From contig CAJYLQ010000010.1 of NCBI GenBank assembly GCA_913775975.1, positions 1 through 64,000 of the forward strand: 64,000 bases of DNA. Direction: 5' to 3'. Below the pieces are notes generated by a model that did not search any database, was not told the origin of the DNA, and saw nothing but the letters and a program-made list of their open reading frames with translations. This DNA comes from an uncultured Sphingomonas sp. Lineage in GTDB: Bacteria; Pseudomonadota; Alphaproteobacteria; Sphingomonadales; Sphingomonadaceae. The stretch's first letter is position 1. Each line of letters opens with the position of its first letter. Of this stretch, positions 53,631 to 62,416 are shown piece by piece. Position numbers and translations under genes: made by a program.

Positions 53631-53650
53631 ATATAAAGATATGTTTATAT
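53631..53650. promoter_or_regulatory. AT-rich perfect inverted repeat upstream of halogenase copy 3
   Basis: ATATAAA-GATATG-TTTATAT has perfect 7-base arms in otherwise very GC-rich DNA. It lies between the mesXD promoter and halogenase copy 3, about 85 bp before the latter's start, and could be an operator for either side. Confidence 0.5.
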
Positions 53651-53735
53651 CGTTATCTCGCCGAACTCATCGCCATCGCTGTCGCCCTTTGCGCGGCGCT
53701 GCTCTATCGCAGAGGCGACGGAAGGCGACGAACGG

Positions 53736-55247
53736 ATGCGGCCGATGGAGAGAGTAAGGCGGGTGGTGATCCTGGGCGGCGGCACCGCCGGCTGGATGAC
53801 CGCGACCGCGCTGTCGCGCAGCTTCGGCGCGGCGCTGGCGATCACGCTGCTGGAATCGGAAGAGATCGGCACGGTCGGCGTCGGCGAGGCGACGATCCCC
53901 ACCATCCACTGGTTCAACGAGCTGATCGGCCTCGACGAGGCCGAGTTCCTGCGCGAGACGAAGGCGACGTTCAAGCTGGGGATCGAGTTCGTCGACTGGA
54001 CCGCGCCGGGCGACCGCTATTTCCATCCCTTCGGCCAGTTCGGCGCGGCGCTGCCGGGCGTCGCCTTCCACCATCGCTGGCTGAAGGCGCAGGCGGACGG
54101 GCTGGACCTGCCGCTGCCCGCGCTGTCGCTGGCGGCGCGGGCAGCGGCGGAGGGGCGGTTCGCGCGGCCGGCGGGCGACGCGCGTTCGATCCTGTCGACG
54201 CTGGGCTATGCCTATCATTTCGACGCGGGGCTCTATGCCGCCTATCTCCGCCGGCTGAGCGAGGCCGCCGGCGTCCGCCGCGTCGAGGGCAAGCTGCGCG
54301 AGGTGACGCGCGACGCCGAAACGGGCGACGTCGCCGCGCTCGTCACCGAACGTGGCGAGGTGCTGGAGGGCGACCTGTTCATCGACTGCTCCGGCTTCCG
54401 CGCGCTGCTGATCGGCGGGGCGATGGAGGAACCCTTTGAGGACTGGTCGCACTGGCTGCCCTGCGACCGCGCGGTCGCGGTGCCGTGCGAGCGCGTCGCG
54501 CCGACCACGCCCTTCACCCGCGCCACCGCGCGCGCGGGCGGCTGGCAATGGCGCATCCCGCTGCAACACCGCACCGGCAACGGATATGTCTATGCCAGCG
54601 ACCATGTGTCGGATGACGAGGCGACCGCGACGCTGCTCGGGCATCTGGACGGCGCGCCCCTCGCCCCGCCCCGGCTGCTGCGCTTCACGGCGGGCACGCG
54701 GCGGCGGCCGTGGCGGCGCAATGTCGTGGCGATCGGCCTGTCCTCCGGCTTTCTCGAACCGCTCGAATCGACCAGCATCCACCTGATCCAGAGCGGCATC
54801 ACCAAGCTGCTGACGCTGTTCCCCGATCGCCCCGTCGATCCCGCGCTGGCCGACCGCTTCAACGCCGTGTTGCAGCGGGACATGGACGGGATCCGCGACT
54901 TCCTGATCCTCCACTATCACGCCACGCCGGGGCGCACCGAACCGCTGTGGCGGCAGCGGCACGCCATGGCGCTGCCCGACACGCTGGTCGCGCGGATCGA
55001 CCAGTATCGTCGGACCGGCCGGCTGATCCTCGACAGCGACGAACTGTTCCGCGAGGCGAGCTGGCTGGCGGTGCTGAACGGCCAGGGCATCACCGCCAGC
55101 GGCTACAACCCGCTCGCCGATGCGCTCGACCCCGCCACCAACCGCGCGCAGGTGCGCCAGATCGCGGACGTGATCGCCCGCGCCGCGCCGACGCTGCCGT
55201 TCCACGACGCGGCGCTCGCGGATGCGATGGCGGCCGGCGCGCGATGA
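53736..55247 (+). CDS. Flavin-dependent tryptophan halogenase family protein (copy 3)
   Basis: 503 residues. VVILGGGTAGWMTATALSRSFG (FAD loop), TVGVGEATIPTIHWFNELIGLDEAEFLRETKATFKLGIEF (lysine region), WQWRIPLQHRTGNGYVYAS and GFLEPLESTSIHLIQSGITKLLTLFPD are intact, so an active halogenase or FAD oxygenase is expected. The start at 53736 (MRPMERV) has AAGG upstream; ATG 53745 is possible. It is coupled by ATGA to the DUF6445 gene and separated from the first halogenase operon by mesXD on the other strand. Confidence 0.92.
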   Translation: MRPMERVRRVVILGGGTAGWMTATALSRSFGAALAITLLESEEIGTVGVGEATIPTIHWFNELIGLDEAEFLRETKATFKLGIEFVDWTAPGDRYFHPFGQFGAALPGVAFHHRWLKAQADGLDLPLPALSLAARAAAEGRFARPAGDARSILSTLGYAYHFDAGLYAAYLRRLSEAAGVRRVEGKLREVTRDAETGDVAALVTERGEVLEGDLFIDCSGFRALLIGGAMEEPFEDWSHWLPCDRAVAVPCERVAPTTPFTRATARAGGWQWRIPLQHRTGNGYVYASDHVSDDEATATLLGHLDGAPLAPPRLLRFTAGTRRRPWRRNVVAIGLSSGFLEPLESTSIHLIQSGITKLLTLFPDRPVDPALADRFNAVLQRDMDGIRDFLILHYHATPGRTEPLWRQRHAMALPDTLVARIDQYRRTGRLILDSDELFREASWLAVLNGQGITASGYNPLADALDPATNRAQVRQIADVIARAAPTLPFHDAALADAMAAGAR

Positions 55248-55921
55248 CGCCGCCGCCCGCCATCAGCGCGCGGCGGATCGGCGCGGAACGCCAGCCGATC
55301 GCGATCGCGGAGCATTTCCACCCCGATCCGGCGGCGCTGCGCCGCGCGGCGCAGGCCGCCGCGTTCGGCCCCGCGCGGCGGCATTATCCGGGCATCCGCG
55401 CGGACCTGCCCGGCGACTATTTCCGGCTGATCCGCCCCGCCTTGCAGACGATCCTGGCCGGCGTGTTCGATCACCGGGGGGAGATCGCGCTGATCGACGC
55501 CAGCTTCTCGATCGTCACCACCCCGCCCGACCGGCTGGAGCCCAGCCAGCGCCTGCCGCATGTCGATGCCGTCGATCCCTCGCGCATCGCGCTGGTCCAT
55601 TATCTCGGCCTTGCGGATCGGGACGGCACCGCCTTCTACCGGCACCGCGCGACGGGGTTCGAGACGATCGACGCCGCCCGCTCCCCCGCCTATCTCGCCG
55701 CGCTGAACGCGGAACTGTCGGCCGAACCGCCCGCGCCCGGCTACATGACCGGGCCGACTGCGCTGTTCGATCCGATCGCCGCGATCGACGCGGCGTACAA
55801 CCGCGCGCTCGTCTATCGCAGCGCGATCCTGCACAGCGGCACGATCAGCCCCGATGCCGCGCTGGACCCGGACCCGGCGACCGGCCGGCTGACCGTCACC
55901 GCCTTCCTCCAGCTGCTTTGA
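55244..55921 (+). CDS. DUF6445 protein with 2-oxoglutarate/Fe(II) oxygenase-like motif layout
   Basis: 225 residues, soluble, no signal peptide. Sequence and size match DUF6445, a family repeatedly found beside halogenase-like genes in this bacterial group. RLPHVDAVDPSRIALVHYL supplies an HxD pair, and further on VYRSAILHSGTI supplies a distal His and TGRLTVTAFLQ an Arg, the same order as the iron and 2-oxoglutarate ligands of prolyl-hydroxylase-like enzymes. The function is therefore probably oxidative, but this is inference. Its start is inside the stop of halogenase copy 3 (ATGA). Confidence 0.8.
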   Translation: MTPPPAISARRIGAERQPIAIAEHFHPDPAALRRAAQAAAFGPARRHYPGIRADLPGDYFRLIRPALQTILAGVFDHRGEIALIDASFSIVTTPPDRLEPSQRLPHVDAVDPSRIALVHYLGLADRDGTAFYRHRATGFETIDAARSPAYLAALNAELSAEPPAPGYMTGPTALFDPIAAIDAAYNRALVYRSAILHSGTISPDAALDPDPATGRLTVTAFLQLL

Positions 55922-56006
55922 GACCGCGCCGCGGGCGCAATGGAACAGGGTCGACCTGGCCACCCGCGGTCGCGAAAGTCTGCCTTCCACTCCCCCCACA
56001 CGCACC

Positions 56007-56098
56007 ACCCCGGCGAAGGCCGGGGTCCAGCTAAAGGCACGTTCGAGGCGATCTACGGGCGCCTGCCCGACCCGATCCCGGCCTTCGCCGGGATGGCA
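56007..56098. repeat. Inverted pair of REP-like palindromes
   Basis: ACCCCGGCGAAGGCCGGGG and, inverted about 45 bp away, ATCCCGGCCTTCGCCGGGAT. Same core as the repeats at 0.19 and 14.39 kb. They lie between the convergent DUF6445 and glycosidase-like genes and may help end both transcripts. The rest of this 234-bp gap shows nothing else. Confidence 0.75.
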
Positions 56099-56155
56099 GG
56101 CCGCGTTTGCCCGCCTCCGTGAGAGAGGCGTGGATCAATCGGAAGTGATCTCGCC

Positions 56156-58219
56156 CTACCGCGCCTTGGGCGGGCGCACCGCGAGATAGACGGTGCTCCA
56201 CAGCTGCGCGGCGTTCGATTCGTCCACGTCCTGCTTGCCCGCGCCGAACGGCACCACGCGATAGCTGCCGTCACGATAGGCCCAGGACCACAGTTCCGAA
56301 CTGCGCGTCGCGCGCGTCGCCTCGATCGCCGTCCACAGCCGGGCCTGCGCATCGGTCAGCACCGCTCGCGTCCGGGCGGGCAGGTCGGTGCGGGCCAGCT
56401 GGCGTTCCAGCCCGGCCGCGAACAGCGCCTGCTGCCACGACCACACCACCGCGCCATGATAGGCGGCCGGGGTGAAGCGCGCCTGCACCTGCGCGTCGGT
56501 CTGCGCCGCGTTGGCGACCAGCATCCCGATCCCGGTCATCAGCCCCGCCGGGAACGGCCGCATCACCGCCGTCACCGATGCCTCCAGCTCCGCCGGGGCC
56601 GGGTTCGCGAACATCAGCGCGAAGCCCTCGTCGGAATTCACGATCGGGATCGGCCGCCCCGCATCGTCCAGCGCCAGCGCATGGAAGGCGAGCGGCGCGG
56701 TGCCCAGCGCCGCCAGCGCCGGTGCCGCCGGGATACCGAGAGCGCGCGCATAGGCCTCGATCCGGGGCCTCGCCTGCGCCGCCGGGATCGCGACCCGGAA
56801 CAGGCCCGGCGCATGGTCGCGCCACGCCTTCGCCATCGCCGCCGCCCCGGCCAGCATCCGCCGGTCGTCTGGCGTCGCATAGCGATCCAGCAACCCCGCA
56901 CGGTTCAGCCGCGCCGCCGCCTCCAGCGCGGCGGGGACGAAGACGGCGTTGACGTCATAGGCATAGCGCCCCCGGCCCAGCCCCTCCTCGCTGTCGCGCC
57001 ACTGGCCGGTCAGCCGCCCGGCCTTGATCGCGACCAGCCGGCGATAGTCGGGCTGCGCGGCGAAGCCCTGCGCCTGCGCGATGACGAAGCGCAGGTTGCG
57101 CACCAGCGCGGTGCCCGCACGCTCGGTCGTGCCGGGCATCCCCTCGCTGGGCCGCGCCCGGTCGAGGAAGCGGCGCGCCGCCGCCGGATCGGCAAGGTCC
57201 AGCAGCCACGTCGCGGCGACGGGCGCCAGCATATAGTCGTCATCGACCATGCCGTAATCGAGCACGGCGGCGTCGCCGCTGCCGCCGTGCGCGCGGTGGT
57301 CGACGACGGCGAACTCGCCGATCCCCTCCTCATGCGCGACCTCGCCGCCCGCGTTCAGCCGGTCGAGGACGGAGCCCAGCCCCGCCTCCACCGCCTGGGG
57401 TTGCAGCACGGGCATCAGGAGCCGCACCGACATCAGCGTGTCGCGCCCGAAATAGGTCTGGAACCGCCACGATCCCGCCAGGAACTTCTCGCGATAGCTC
57501 AGGAATCGCAGCGCCTTGCGCGCCTCCGCGTCGGGGGCGGCGCGCGCGTTCAGCAGCTCTGCTTCGGACAGGCCGCTCAGCGGCGTCTCGCCGCTCGACG
57601 CGGTGATCTCCAGCCGGATCGGGCGCCCGCCCTCGGCGACGATCGCGCCGTCGCGGATCGCGCCCGACAGGACGCGCAGCTGCAACGCATAGCCCGGCGC
57701 GCCGTCCAGCCGTGCCCGGTCCCAGCGGATCACGTTGCCCGCGATCACGGGCGATGCCGCGACCTCGGGCGGGAAGCGGCCGACCGACTGATAGTCGCGC
57801 AGGAAGCGGATGCTGGACAGCACCGCCTGCCGGATGCGCAGCGCCGGCGCGTCGGTGCTGGCGACGGTTAGGATCGCGGGCTGCGGCCCCTTCACACCGG
57901 GAAAGCGGGTGGCGCGGGGCGGCTGCTCCAGCCGCCAGTGGGCGGGCGCGGGCAGGCGTTCGAACCACAGGCCGACACCGCTGTTGCCGGCGGGAAAGCC
58001 CACCAGGATGCGCGGATCGGTGCCGTTGCGCAGCAGCAGGTGCGCCGCGACCGGCCCGTCGCGCAGGAAGGCGTTGAGATTGTCGCCCTCGGTCAGTTGA
58101 TAGGCGAGTTCGGGGGCGCGCCCGTCCTGCGCCATCGCCAGCCCGCCCCCGGCCAGCCCCGCCCCGGCCAATAGCGTCCCCGCGAGGAACATCGTCGCCA
58201 ACAGTCTCATCGGGGGCAC
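56156..58219 (-). CDS. Secreted (alpha/alpha)6-barrel glycosidase-like protein
   Basis: 687 residues. A signal peptide (LLATMFLAGTLLAGAGLAGGGLAMAQ) precedes an N-terminal beta-rich domain and a helical domain. The segment AGSWRFQTYFGRDTLMSVRLLMPVLQPQAVEAGLGSVLDRLNAGGEVAHEEGIGEFA resembles amylo-1,6-glucosidase and related (alpha/alpha)6 enzymes, where GRDT and HEEG contribute to the active site; the late EGFALMF and SSELWSWAYRDGSYRV also look barrel-like. The exact family and substrate are not recognised. It is 62 bp downstream of TBDR 3, with a GC-rich hairpin between, so the two form an operon. Confidence 0.7.
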   Translation of the reverse strand: MPPMRLLATMFLAGTLLAGAGLAGGGLAMAQDGRAPELAYQLTEGDNLNAFLRDGPVAAHLLLRNGTDPRILVGFPAGNSGVGLWFERLPAPAHWRLEQPPRATRFPGVKGPQPAILTVASTDAPALRIRQAVLSSIRFLRDYQSVGRFPPEVAASPVIAGNVIRWDRARLDGAPGYALQLRVLSGAIRDGAIVAEGGRPIRLEITASSGETPLSGLSEAELLNARAAPDAEARKALRFLSYREKFLAGSWRFQTYFGRDTLMSVRLLMPVLQPQAVEAGLGSVLDRLNAGGEVAHEEGIGEFAVVDHRAHGGSGDAAVLDYGMVDDDYMLAPVAATWLLDLADPAAARRFLDRARPSEGMPGTTERAGTALVRNLRFVIAQAQGFAAQPDYRRLVAIKAGRLTGQWRDSEEGLGRGRYAYDVNAVFVPAALEAAARLNRAGLLDRYATPDDRRMLAGAAAMAKAWRDHAPGLFRVAIPAAQARPRIEAYARALGIPAAPALAALGTAPLAFHALALDDAGRPIPIVNSDEGFALMFANPAPAELEASVTAVMRPFPAGLMTGIGMLVANAAQTDAQVQARFTPAAYHGAVVWSWQQALFAAGLERQLARTDLPARTRAVLTDAQARLWTAIEATRATRSSELWSWAYRDGSYRVVPFGAGKQDVDESNAAQLWSTVYLAVRPPKAR

Positions 58220-58281
58220 CTCGGGCCGGATACGGACGGCGGCGGGAACGGCGCTTGCCGTCCCGCCGCCGCGAGTGGGGT

Positions 58282-60825
58282 TCAGAAGCGCAGCGTCAGC
58301 GACCCGCCATAGGTCGGGCCGACGATGCCACGGGCGTAGAAATAGCCGTTCGTCACCGCCTGCGTCTGCCCCTGCCGTGGATTGCCCTCGGTCAGGCCGA
58401 CGACGTCGAAGATGTTGTCCGCGTTCAGGTTCAGCTGCAGCCGCTCCGACAGGTTCAGCGTCACGCCCACGCCGGTCACGCCATAGGACGGCAGCGCGAT
58501 GCCGTTGCCCGCATCGGCGAAGATGCGGCCGATATATTTATACCGGGCATAGACCTCGCCCAGCCCGTTCGGCAGCTTGGCGGTCGGGGTGATGGTGAAC
58601 AGCTTGGCGGGCGTCCGCTCCGGCCGGTTGCCCTCATAGCCGGACTGCGTCTGGCCATCGAGCTGCAGGTTCACCAGCTTCGGGCTCTGGAACACGCCCT
58701 GCACGTTCACCGCCGCCCAGTCGGTCGGCCGCACCACGAAGTCGATCTCGATGCCGTTGGTGCGCAGGTCGGCGTTGATGTTCTGCTGCTGCGTCGGGTT
58801 CAGCGGATTGGCGAAATTGTAGTTCTGGTTGCGGAAATTGGTGCGGAACACCGTCGCCGAGCCGGAGAAGATTCGGCCATACTGATACCGCACCCCCGCC
58901 TCGTACAGTTCGATCGTCGTGATCGGATCGACGTTGTTCGTCTGGAAGCCGTTGGCATAGCGGGCATAGACCGCGAAGTCCGACGTGATCAGATAGTTGG
59001 CGCCGACCGTATAGGCCGCCTTGCGCTGCGTCTTCTGCCGCCGCGCGAAGGTGCCGTCGAAGCTGGAGCCGACGGTGCGGACCACGCCGCCCACGCCCGG
59101 CTGCACCGCCTGGTTGGTGGCGAGCTGGTTGCCGTCCAGCGCGACCGCGTCGTCGCTTTCCCAGCGGACGCCGCCGTCCAGCCGCAGGTCGCCGATCGCG
59201 ACTTCGTCATTGGCATAGAGCGACACGGCGGAATCGCGCCGCTCGCGGATGCCTGCGCCCCAGTCGCCATAGGAGACGAGGCCGTTGTCCGACAGCGTGC
59301 CGATCACCTGGTTGCTGCCGTTCAGCGCGACGATGTCATAGATGTCGCTGTTGGTGCGCACGTCGTTGACGACGCTGGCGGTCGCCGACTGATCCTGCTT
59401 GCGCTTGACGTTGTAGTACATGACGCCGGCGGTCAGCGAGTTCTTCAGGCTGCCGGTATCGATTTCCCAGCGGCCGCCCACGTTCAGGCCGAAATCGCGG
59501 CCGTCGATATAATCGTGGTTCAGCGTGGTGCGCTGCAGGAAGCCGTTGCCGTTCAGCGCATTCAGCGCGCCCGTCTGGTCCGCGCCGGTAATCACGCCGG
59601 TGCGCAGGTTCTTGATCCCGAACCGCACCGTCTGCGGATAGGCGGCGAAGCCCGCGTTCAGCAGGTCGTTGATCGGCGACACCGCCGTCTGGCCGCTGCC
59701 CGTGCGCGTCAGATAGTTGACCGCGCTGGTCAGCCCGGCGTTGCCGGTGCCCGACCCGGGGAACAGCCCATTGAAGTCATAGGAATATTTCAGGTAGCGG
59801 GCGTGCGCGAACAGGTCGAGCGTGTCCGTCACCGGCTTTTCGATATCCAGCCGGATCTGCGCGGTGCGCGCCTTCACCCCGTCGCGATAGCGGAACTCGC
59901 GAAAGCCCGAGGGATGCGCGAAGGTCGACACCGGCACCGCGATGTTCGCAAAGGAATCGCCGCCGACATTGCCGAACTGCGTATCCAGGCTGGGGATGCC
60001 GCCGGGCTTGTTGTTGGTGAAGCTGTAGGGCTGGTCGGCATAATAGGCGTTCTCGACATCGCCGCCCTTCGCCGACAGGCGGATATAGCCGCCGCCGTCG
60101 AACTTGTAGTCCAGCGATCCCTTCAGCCGCCAGCCGGCATAGTCGAACGGATTCTTGCGCACGCCCGGGCTCGACTGGACGTAGCCGCCGACGGTGAACG
60201 CCAGCTTGTCGGTGATGATCGGCGCCGAGTAATAGAAGTCGCCGCGCTTCATCCCGTAATTGTACGCGGTGACGCGCGCCTGCCCCTCCGGGGCCTGGAA
60301 ATTGGCGCGCTTGGAGATGAAGTTGATCGTCGCGCCCGCGCCGTTGACGGTCAGCACGCCCGAAGAGCCGCCCTTCACCGCTTCCAGCCGGTCGATCGTC
60401 AGGTCCTGGTCGAAGAAGAAGTCGGCGCCGCCGCCGCCGTACAGGATCGGCATGCCGTCCTCTTCCAGCTGGACGAAGCGCTGGCCGCCGCCCTGCAGGC
60501 CGCGCACCGAATAGTTGTTGCTGATCTGGCCCGCCGTGCCCTCGACGAAGATGCCCGGCACCAGTTCCAGCATGTCGGCGGTCGAACGCGGCGCGCGGCG
60601 ATCGATCATCGCGCGATCGGCCAGCGTGATGTCCGCCGATGCGGTGATGAGCGGGCGGTCGCGGCTGGTCGTGCCGGTGACGATGATGTCCTGCTGGTCG
60701 TCGGCGTCCGCCGTGGCGGGCGCGCCCTGCTCCGTGGCGGGGGCGGTCTGGGCCCAGCCGGCGCCCGGCACCAGCGTTACACCGGCGAGCAGCACAGCGC
60801 GCGCGCCAAATCGCTTGAAAGCCAT
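58282..60825 (-). CDS. TonB-dependent outer-membrane receptor (TBDR 3)
   Basis: 847 residues from the ATG at 60825, which has GAGAGG six bases upstream; track start 60840 is five codons longer. Signal peptide ARAVLLAGVTLVPGAGWAQ, TonB-box-like DIIVTGTTSRD, plug with YSVRGLQGGGQRFVQLEEDGMPILYGGGGADFFFDQDLTIDRLEAVKGGSSGVLTVNGAGATINFI and a barrel ending YGGSLTLRF. It is shorter than TBDR 1 and 2 and of a different subgroup. A perfect LacI-type palindrome lies 41 bp before the start, pointing to sugar-responsive control. Downstream is the glycosidase-like gene. Confidence 0.93.
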   Translation of the reverse strand: MAFKRFGARAVLLAGVTLVPGAGWAQTAPATEQGAPATADADDQQDIIVTGTTSRDRPLITASADITLADRAMIDRRAPRSTADMLELVPGIFVEGTAGQISNNYSVRGLQGGGQRFVQLEEDGMPILYGGGGADFFFDQDLTIDRLEAVKGGSSGVLTVNGAGATINFISKRANFQAPEGQARVTAYNYGMKRGDFYYSAPIITDKLAFTVGGYVQSSPGVRKNPFDYAGWRLKGSLDYKFDGGGYIRLSAKGGDVENAYYADQPYSFTNNKPGGIPSLDTQFGNVGGDSFANIAVPVSTFAHPSGFREFRYRDGVKARTAQIRLDIEKPVTDTLDLFAHARYLKYSYDFNGLFPGSGTGNAGLTSAVNYLTRTGSGQTAVSPINDLLNAGFAAYPQTVRFGIKNLRTGVITGADQTGALNALNGNGFLQRTTLNHDYIDGRDFGLNVGGRWEIDTGSLKNSLTAGVMYYNVKRKQDQSATASVVNDVRTNSDIYDIVALNGSNQVIGTLSDNGLVSYGDWGAGIRERRDSAVSLYANDEVAIGDLRLDGGVRWESDDAVALDGNQLATNQAVQPGVGGVVRTVGSSFDGTFARRQKTQRKAAYTVGANYLITSDFAVYARYANGFQTNNVDPITTIELYEAGVRYQYGRIFSGSATVFRTNFRNQNYNFANPLNPTQQQNINADLRTNGIEIDFVVRPTDWAAVNVQGVFQSPKLVNLQLDGQTQSGYEGNRPERTPAKLFTITPTAKLPNGLGEVYARYKYIGRIFADAGNGIALPSYGVTGVGVTLNLSERLQLNLNADNIFDVVGLTEGNPRQGQTQAVTNGYFYARGIVGPTYGGSLTLRF

Positions 60826-60865
60826 CGTCATCCTCTCCACCCCGTCGATCGACGTCTGTTTTGTA

Positions 60866-60879
60866 TGAAACCGGTTTCA
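60866..60879. promoter_or_regulatory. LacI-family operator upstream of TBDR 3
   Basis: TGAAACCGGTTTCA is a perfect 14-bp palindrome of the TGNNANCGNTNNCA form bound by LacI/GalR-type regulators. It lies in the TBDR 3 promoter region. A second site-like sequence, GCAAACGTTGC (60917-60927), is 38 bp further upstream. No LacI-family gene is in the window. Confidence 0.75.
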
Positions 60880-61020
60880 GATATTCGCCATCCGGGCGGT
60901 TCGGCAACGGTGGCATGCAAACGTTGCGGCTTTTGCGGCTGGAGTGTTGCTGGGCCGCCACAGCGGCGATCCGTGCGGCGGGCCCGTCGATCGGCCGGTC
61001 GGATATGCTAGGGCTGCGGG

Positions 61021-61389
61021 ATGAAAGTGTTTTTCGACGGCGGCTGCCGGGGCGTGGAGGGCGTGATGGAGGCGGCGGTCGTGATGCGCGGTCGGGCAAA
61101 GATCCTGCCCGAACTGGGCCACGGCACGAGCGCGGACGCCGAATGGCTGGCGCTGATCGCCGCCCTGCGACTCGCGCTGGCGGCGGGCGAGCGCGACATC
61201 GTGCTGATCGGTGATTCGGCCGATGTCGTGGCCAAGGCGCGCGGCCGTGTGCCCGCGCGTGGGCCGGCGGCGGCGCATCTGGCCGCCTTCCGCGCGCTCG
61301 CCGCCGAAGCCGGTACGTTGCGCATCCGCCACACCCCGCGCGCGCAGAACCTCGCCGGCATCGCGCTCGCCCGGCGTTATCCGCGATGA
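61021..61389 (+). CDS. RNase H-like domain protein
   Basis: 122 residues with the RNase H-fold pattern: [10 protein letters not shown] (first Asp, residue 6), [18 protein letters not shown] (Glu) and [15 protein letters not shown] (Asp), then [16 protein letters not shown] near the end. This resembles the short reverse-transcriptase-like/RNase H-type proteins of bacteria, which may cut RNA in RNA-DNA hybrids; the final histidine/aspartate of full RNase HI is not obvious, so activity is uncertain. Its stop overlaps the pseudouridine synthase start (ATGA). Confidence 0.78.
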   Translation: MKVFFDGGCRGVEGVMEAAVVMRGRAKILPELGHGTSADAEWLALIAALRLALAAGERDIVLIGDSADVVAKARGRVPARGPAAAHLAAFRALAAEAGTLRIRHTPRAQNLAGIALARRYPR

Positions 61390-61925
61390 CGCTGATCCTG
61401 TTCAACAAGCCCTATGGCGTGCTGCCGCAATTCACCGATGCGCGCTCCCCCTCCCCCCGGCCGACGCTGTCGGACCATATCCGCGTGCCCGGCGTCTATC
61501 CGGCCGGGCGGCTCGATATGGACAGCGAGGGGCTGTTGCTGCTGACCGATGACGGCCGGTTGCAGGCGCGCATCGCCGATCCCCGGTTCAAGCTGCCCAA
61601 GACCTATTGGGTGCAGGTGGAAGGCGTCGTGACCGACACGGCGCTCGTCGCGTTGCGCGGGGGCGTGATGCTGAAGGACGGGCCGACCCGGCCCGCGCTT
61701 GCCGAGGCGATGCCCCCGCCGGACCTCTGGCCGCGCGACCCGCCGGTGCGCTTTCGCAAGACGGTGCCCGACGCATGGCTGCGGCTGACGATCACCGAAG
61801 GGCGCAACCGCCAAGTCCGGCGCATGACCGCCGCGGTCGGCCTGCCGACGCTGCGCCTCGTTCGCTGGAGCATCGGCGACTGGACGCTGGATGGCCTCGC
61901 CCCCGGCCAGTCGCGGGCGGCGTAG
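61386..61925 (+). CDS. rluE: RluE-type 23S rRNA pseudouridine synthase
   Basis: 179 residues, without an S4 domain, as for the RluE group. [10 protein letters not shown] at the start, the catalytic loop [18 protein letters not shown] (about 40-57) with the nucleophile Asp, and [19 protein letters not shown] are the RsuA-family motifs. It isomerises a uridine in 23S rRNA (U2457 in E. coli for RluE). Translationally coupled to the RNase H-like gene by ATGA; ends one base from the convergent YaiI-family gene. Confidence 0.9.
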   Translation: MTLILFNKPYGVLPQFTDARSPSPRPTLSDHIRVPGVYPAGRLDMDSEGLLLLTDDGRLQARIADPRFKLPKTYWVQVEGVVTDTALVALRGGVMLKDGPTRPALAEAMPPPDLWPRDPPVRFRKTVPDAWLRLTITEGRNRQVRRMTAAVGLPTLRLVRWSIGDWTLDGLAPGQSRAA

Positions 61926-61926
61926 C

Positions 61927-62388
61927 TTACCCCGCGCGTTTCAGCCGCATCACCGCCGCGTCCAGCGCGGACAGGAAGCGGGACCGATCCTCCTTCGCGA
62001 AGGGCGGCGGCCCGCCGATGCGGTCGCCGCCCGCGCGCAGGTCGCTCATGATCGCGCGCACCGCGACCGCGTTGCCGATCGAGCTGGCGGTGAAGGGGCG
62101 GCCATTGGGCGACAGCACCGCGCCCGCCCCCGCCTTCAGGCAGCGATCCGCCAGCAGGATGTCGGCGGTGACGACGATCGCGCCCGGCCCCGCCCGCTCC
62201 GCGATCCAGTCGTCGGCGGCGTCGAAGCCGTCGTCCACCACCACCCGGCTGAGCAGCGGATGCGCGGGGATGCGCAGATGCGCGTTGCTGACGATCGTCA
62301 CCGGCACCGCCAGGCGGTATGCGACGCGATACACCTCCTCCTTCACCGGACAGGCATCGGCATCGACGAGGATGAAGGGCGCGTTCAT
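61927..62388 (-). CDS. YaiI/YqxD family protein (DUF188)
   Basis: 153 residues beginning FILVDADACPVKEEVYRVA, with VVVDDGFDAADDWIAERAGPGAIVVTADILLADRCL and GRPFTASSIGNAVAVRAIMSDLR; these define the UPF0178/DUF188 family. The acidic N-terminal DADACP and VTAD motifs suggest a PIN-like, metal-dependent nuclease fold, though the biochemical role is unproven. It is the last of four minus-strand genes at this end of the window. Confidence 0.92.
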   Translation of the reverse strand: MNAPFILVDADACPVKEEVYRVAYRLAVPVTIVSNAHLRIPAHPLLSRVVVDDGFDAADDWIAERAGPGAIVVTADILLADRCLKAGAGAVLSPNGRPFTASSIGNAVAVRAIMSDLRAGGDRIGGPPPFAKEDRSRFLSALDAAVMRLKRAG

Positions 62389-62416
62389 GCGCCCTCATGC
62401 CATATCGGCGCGCGGA

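Noticed and set aside
58255-61011. 918-residue plus-strand ORF
   Set aside because: Antisense to TBDR 3, which has clear receptor motifs.
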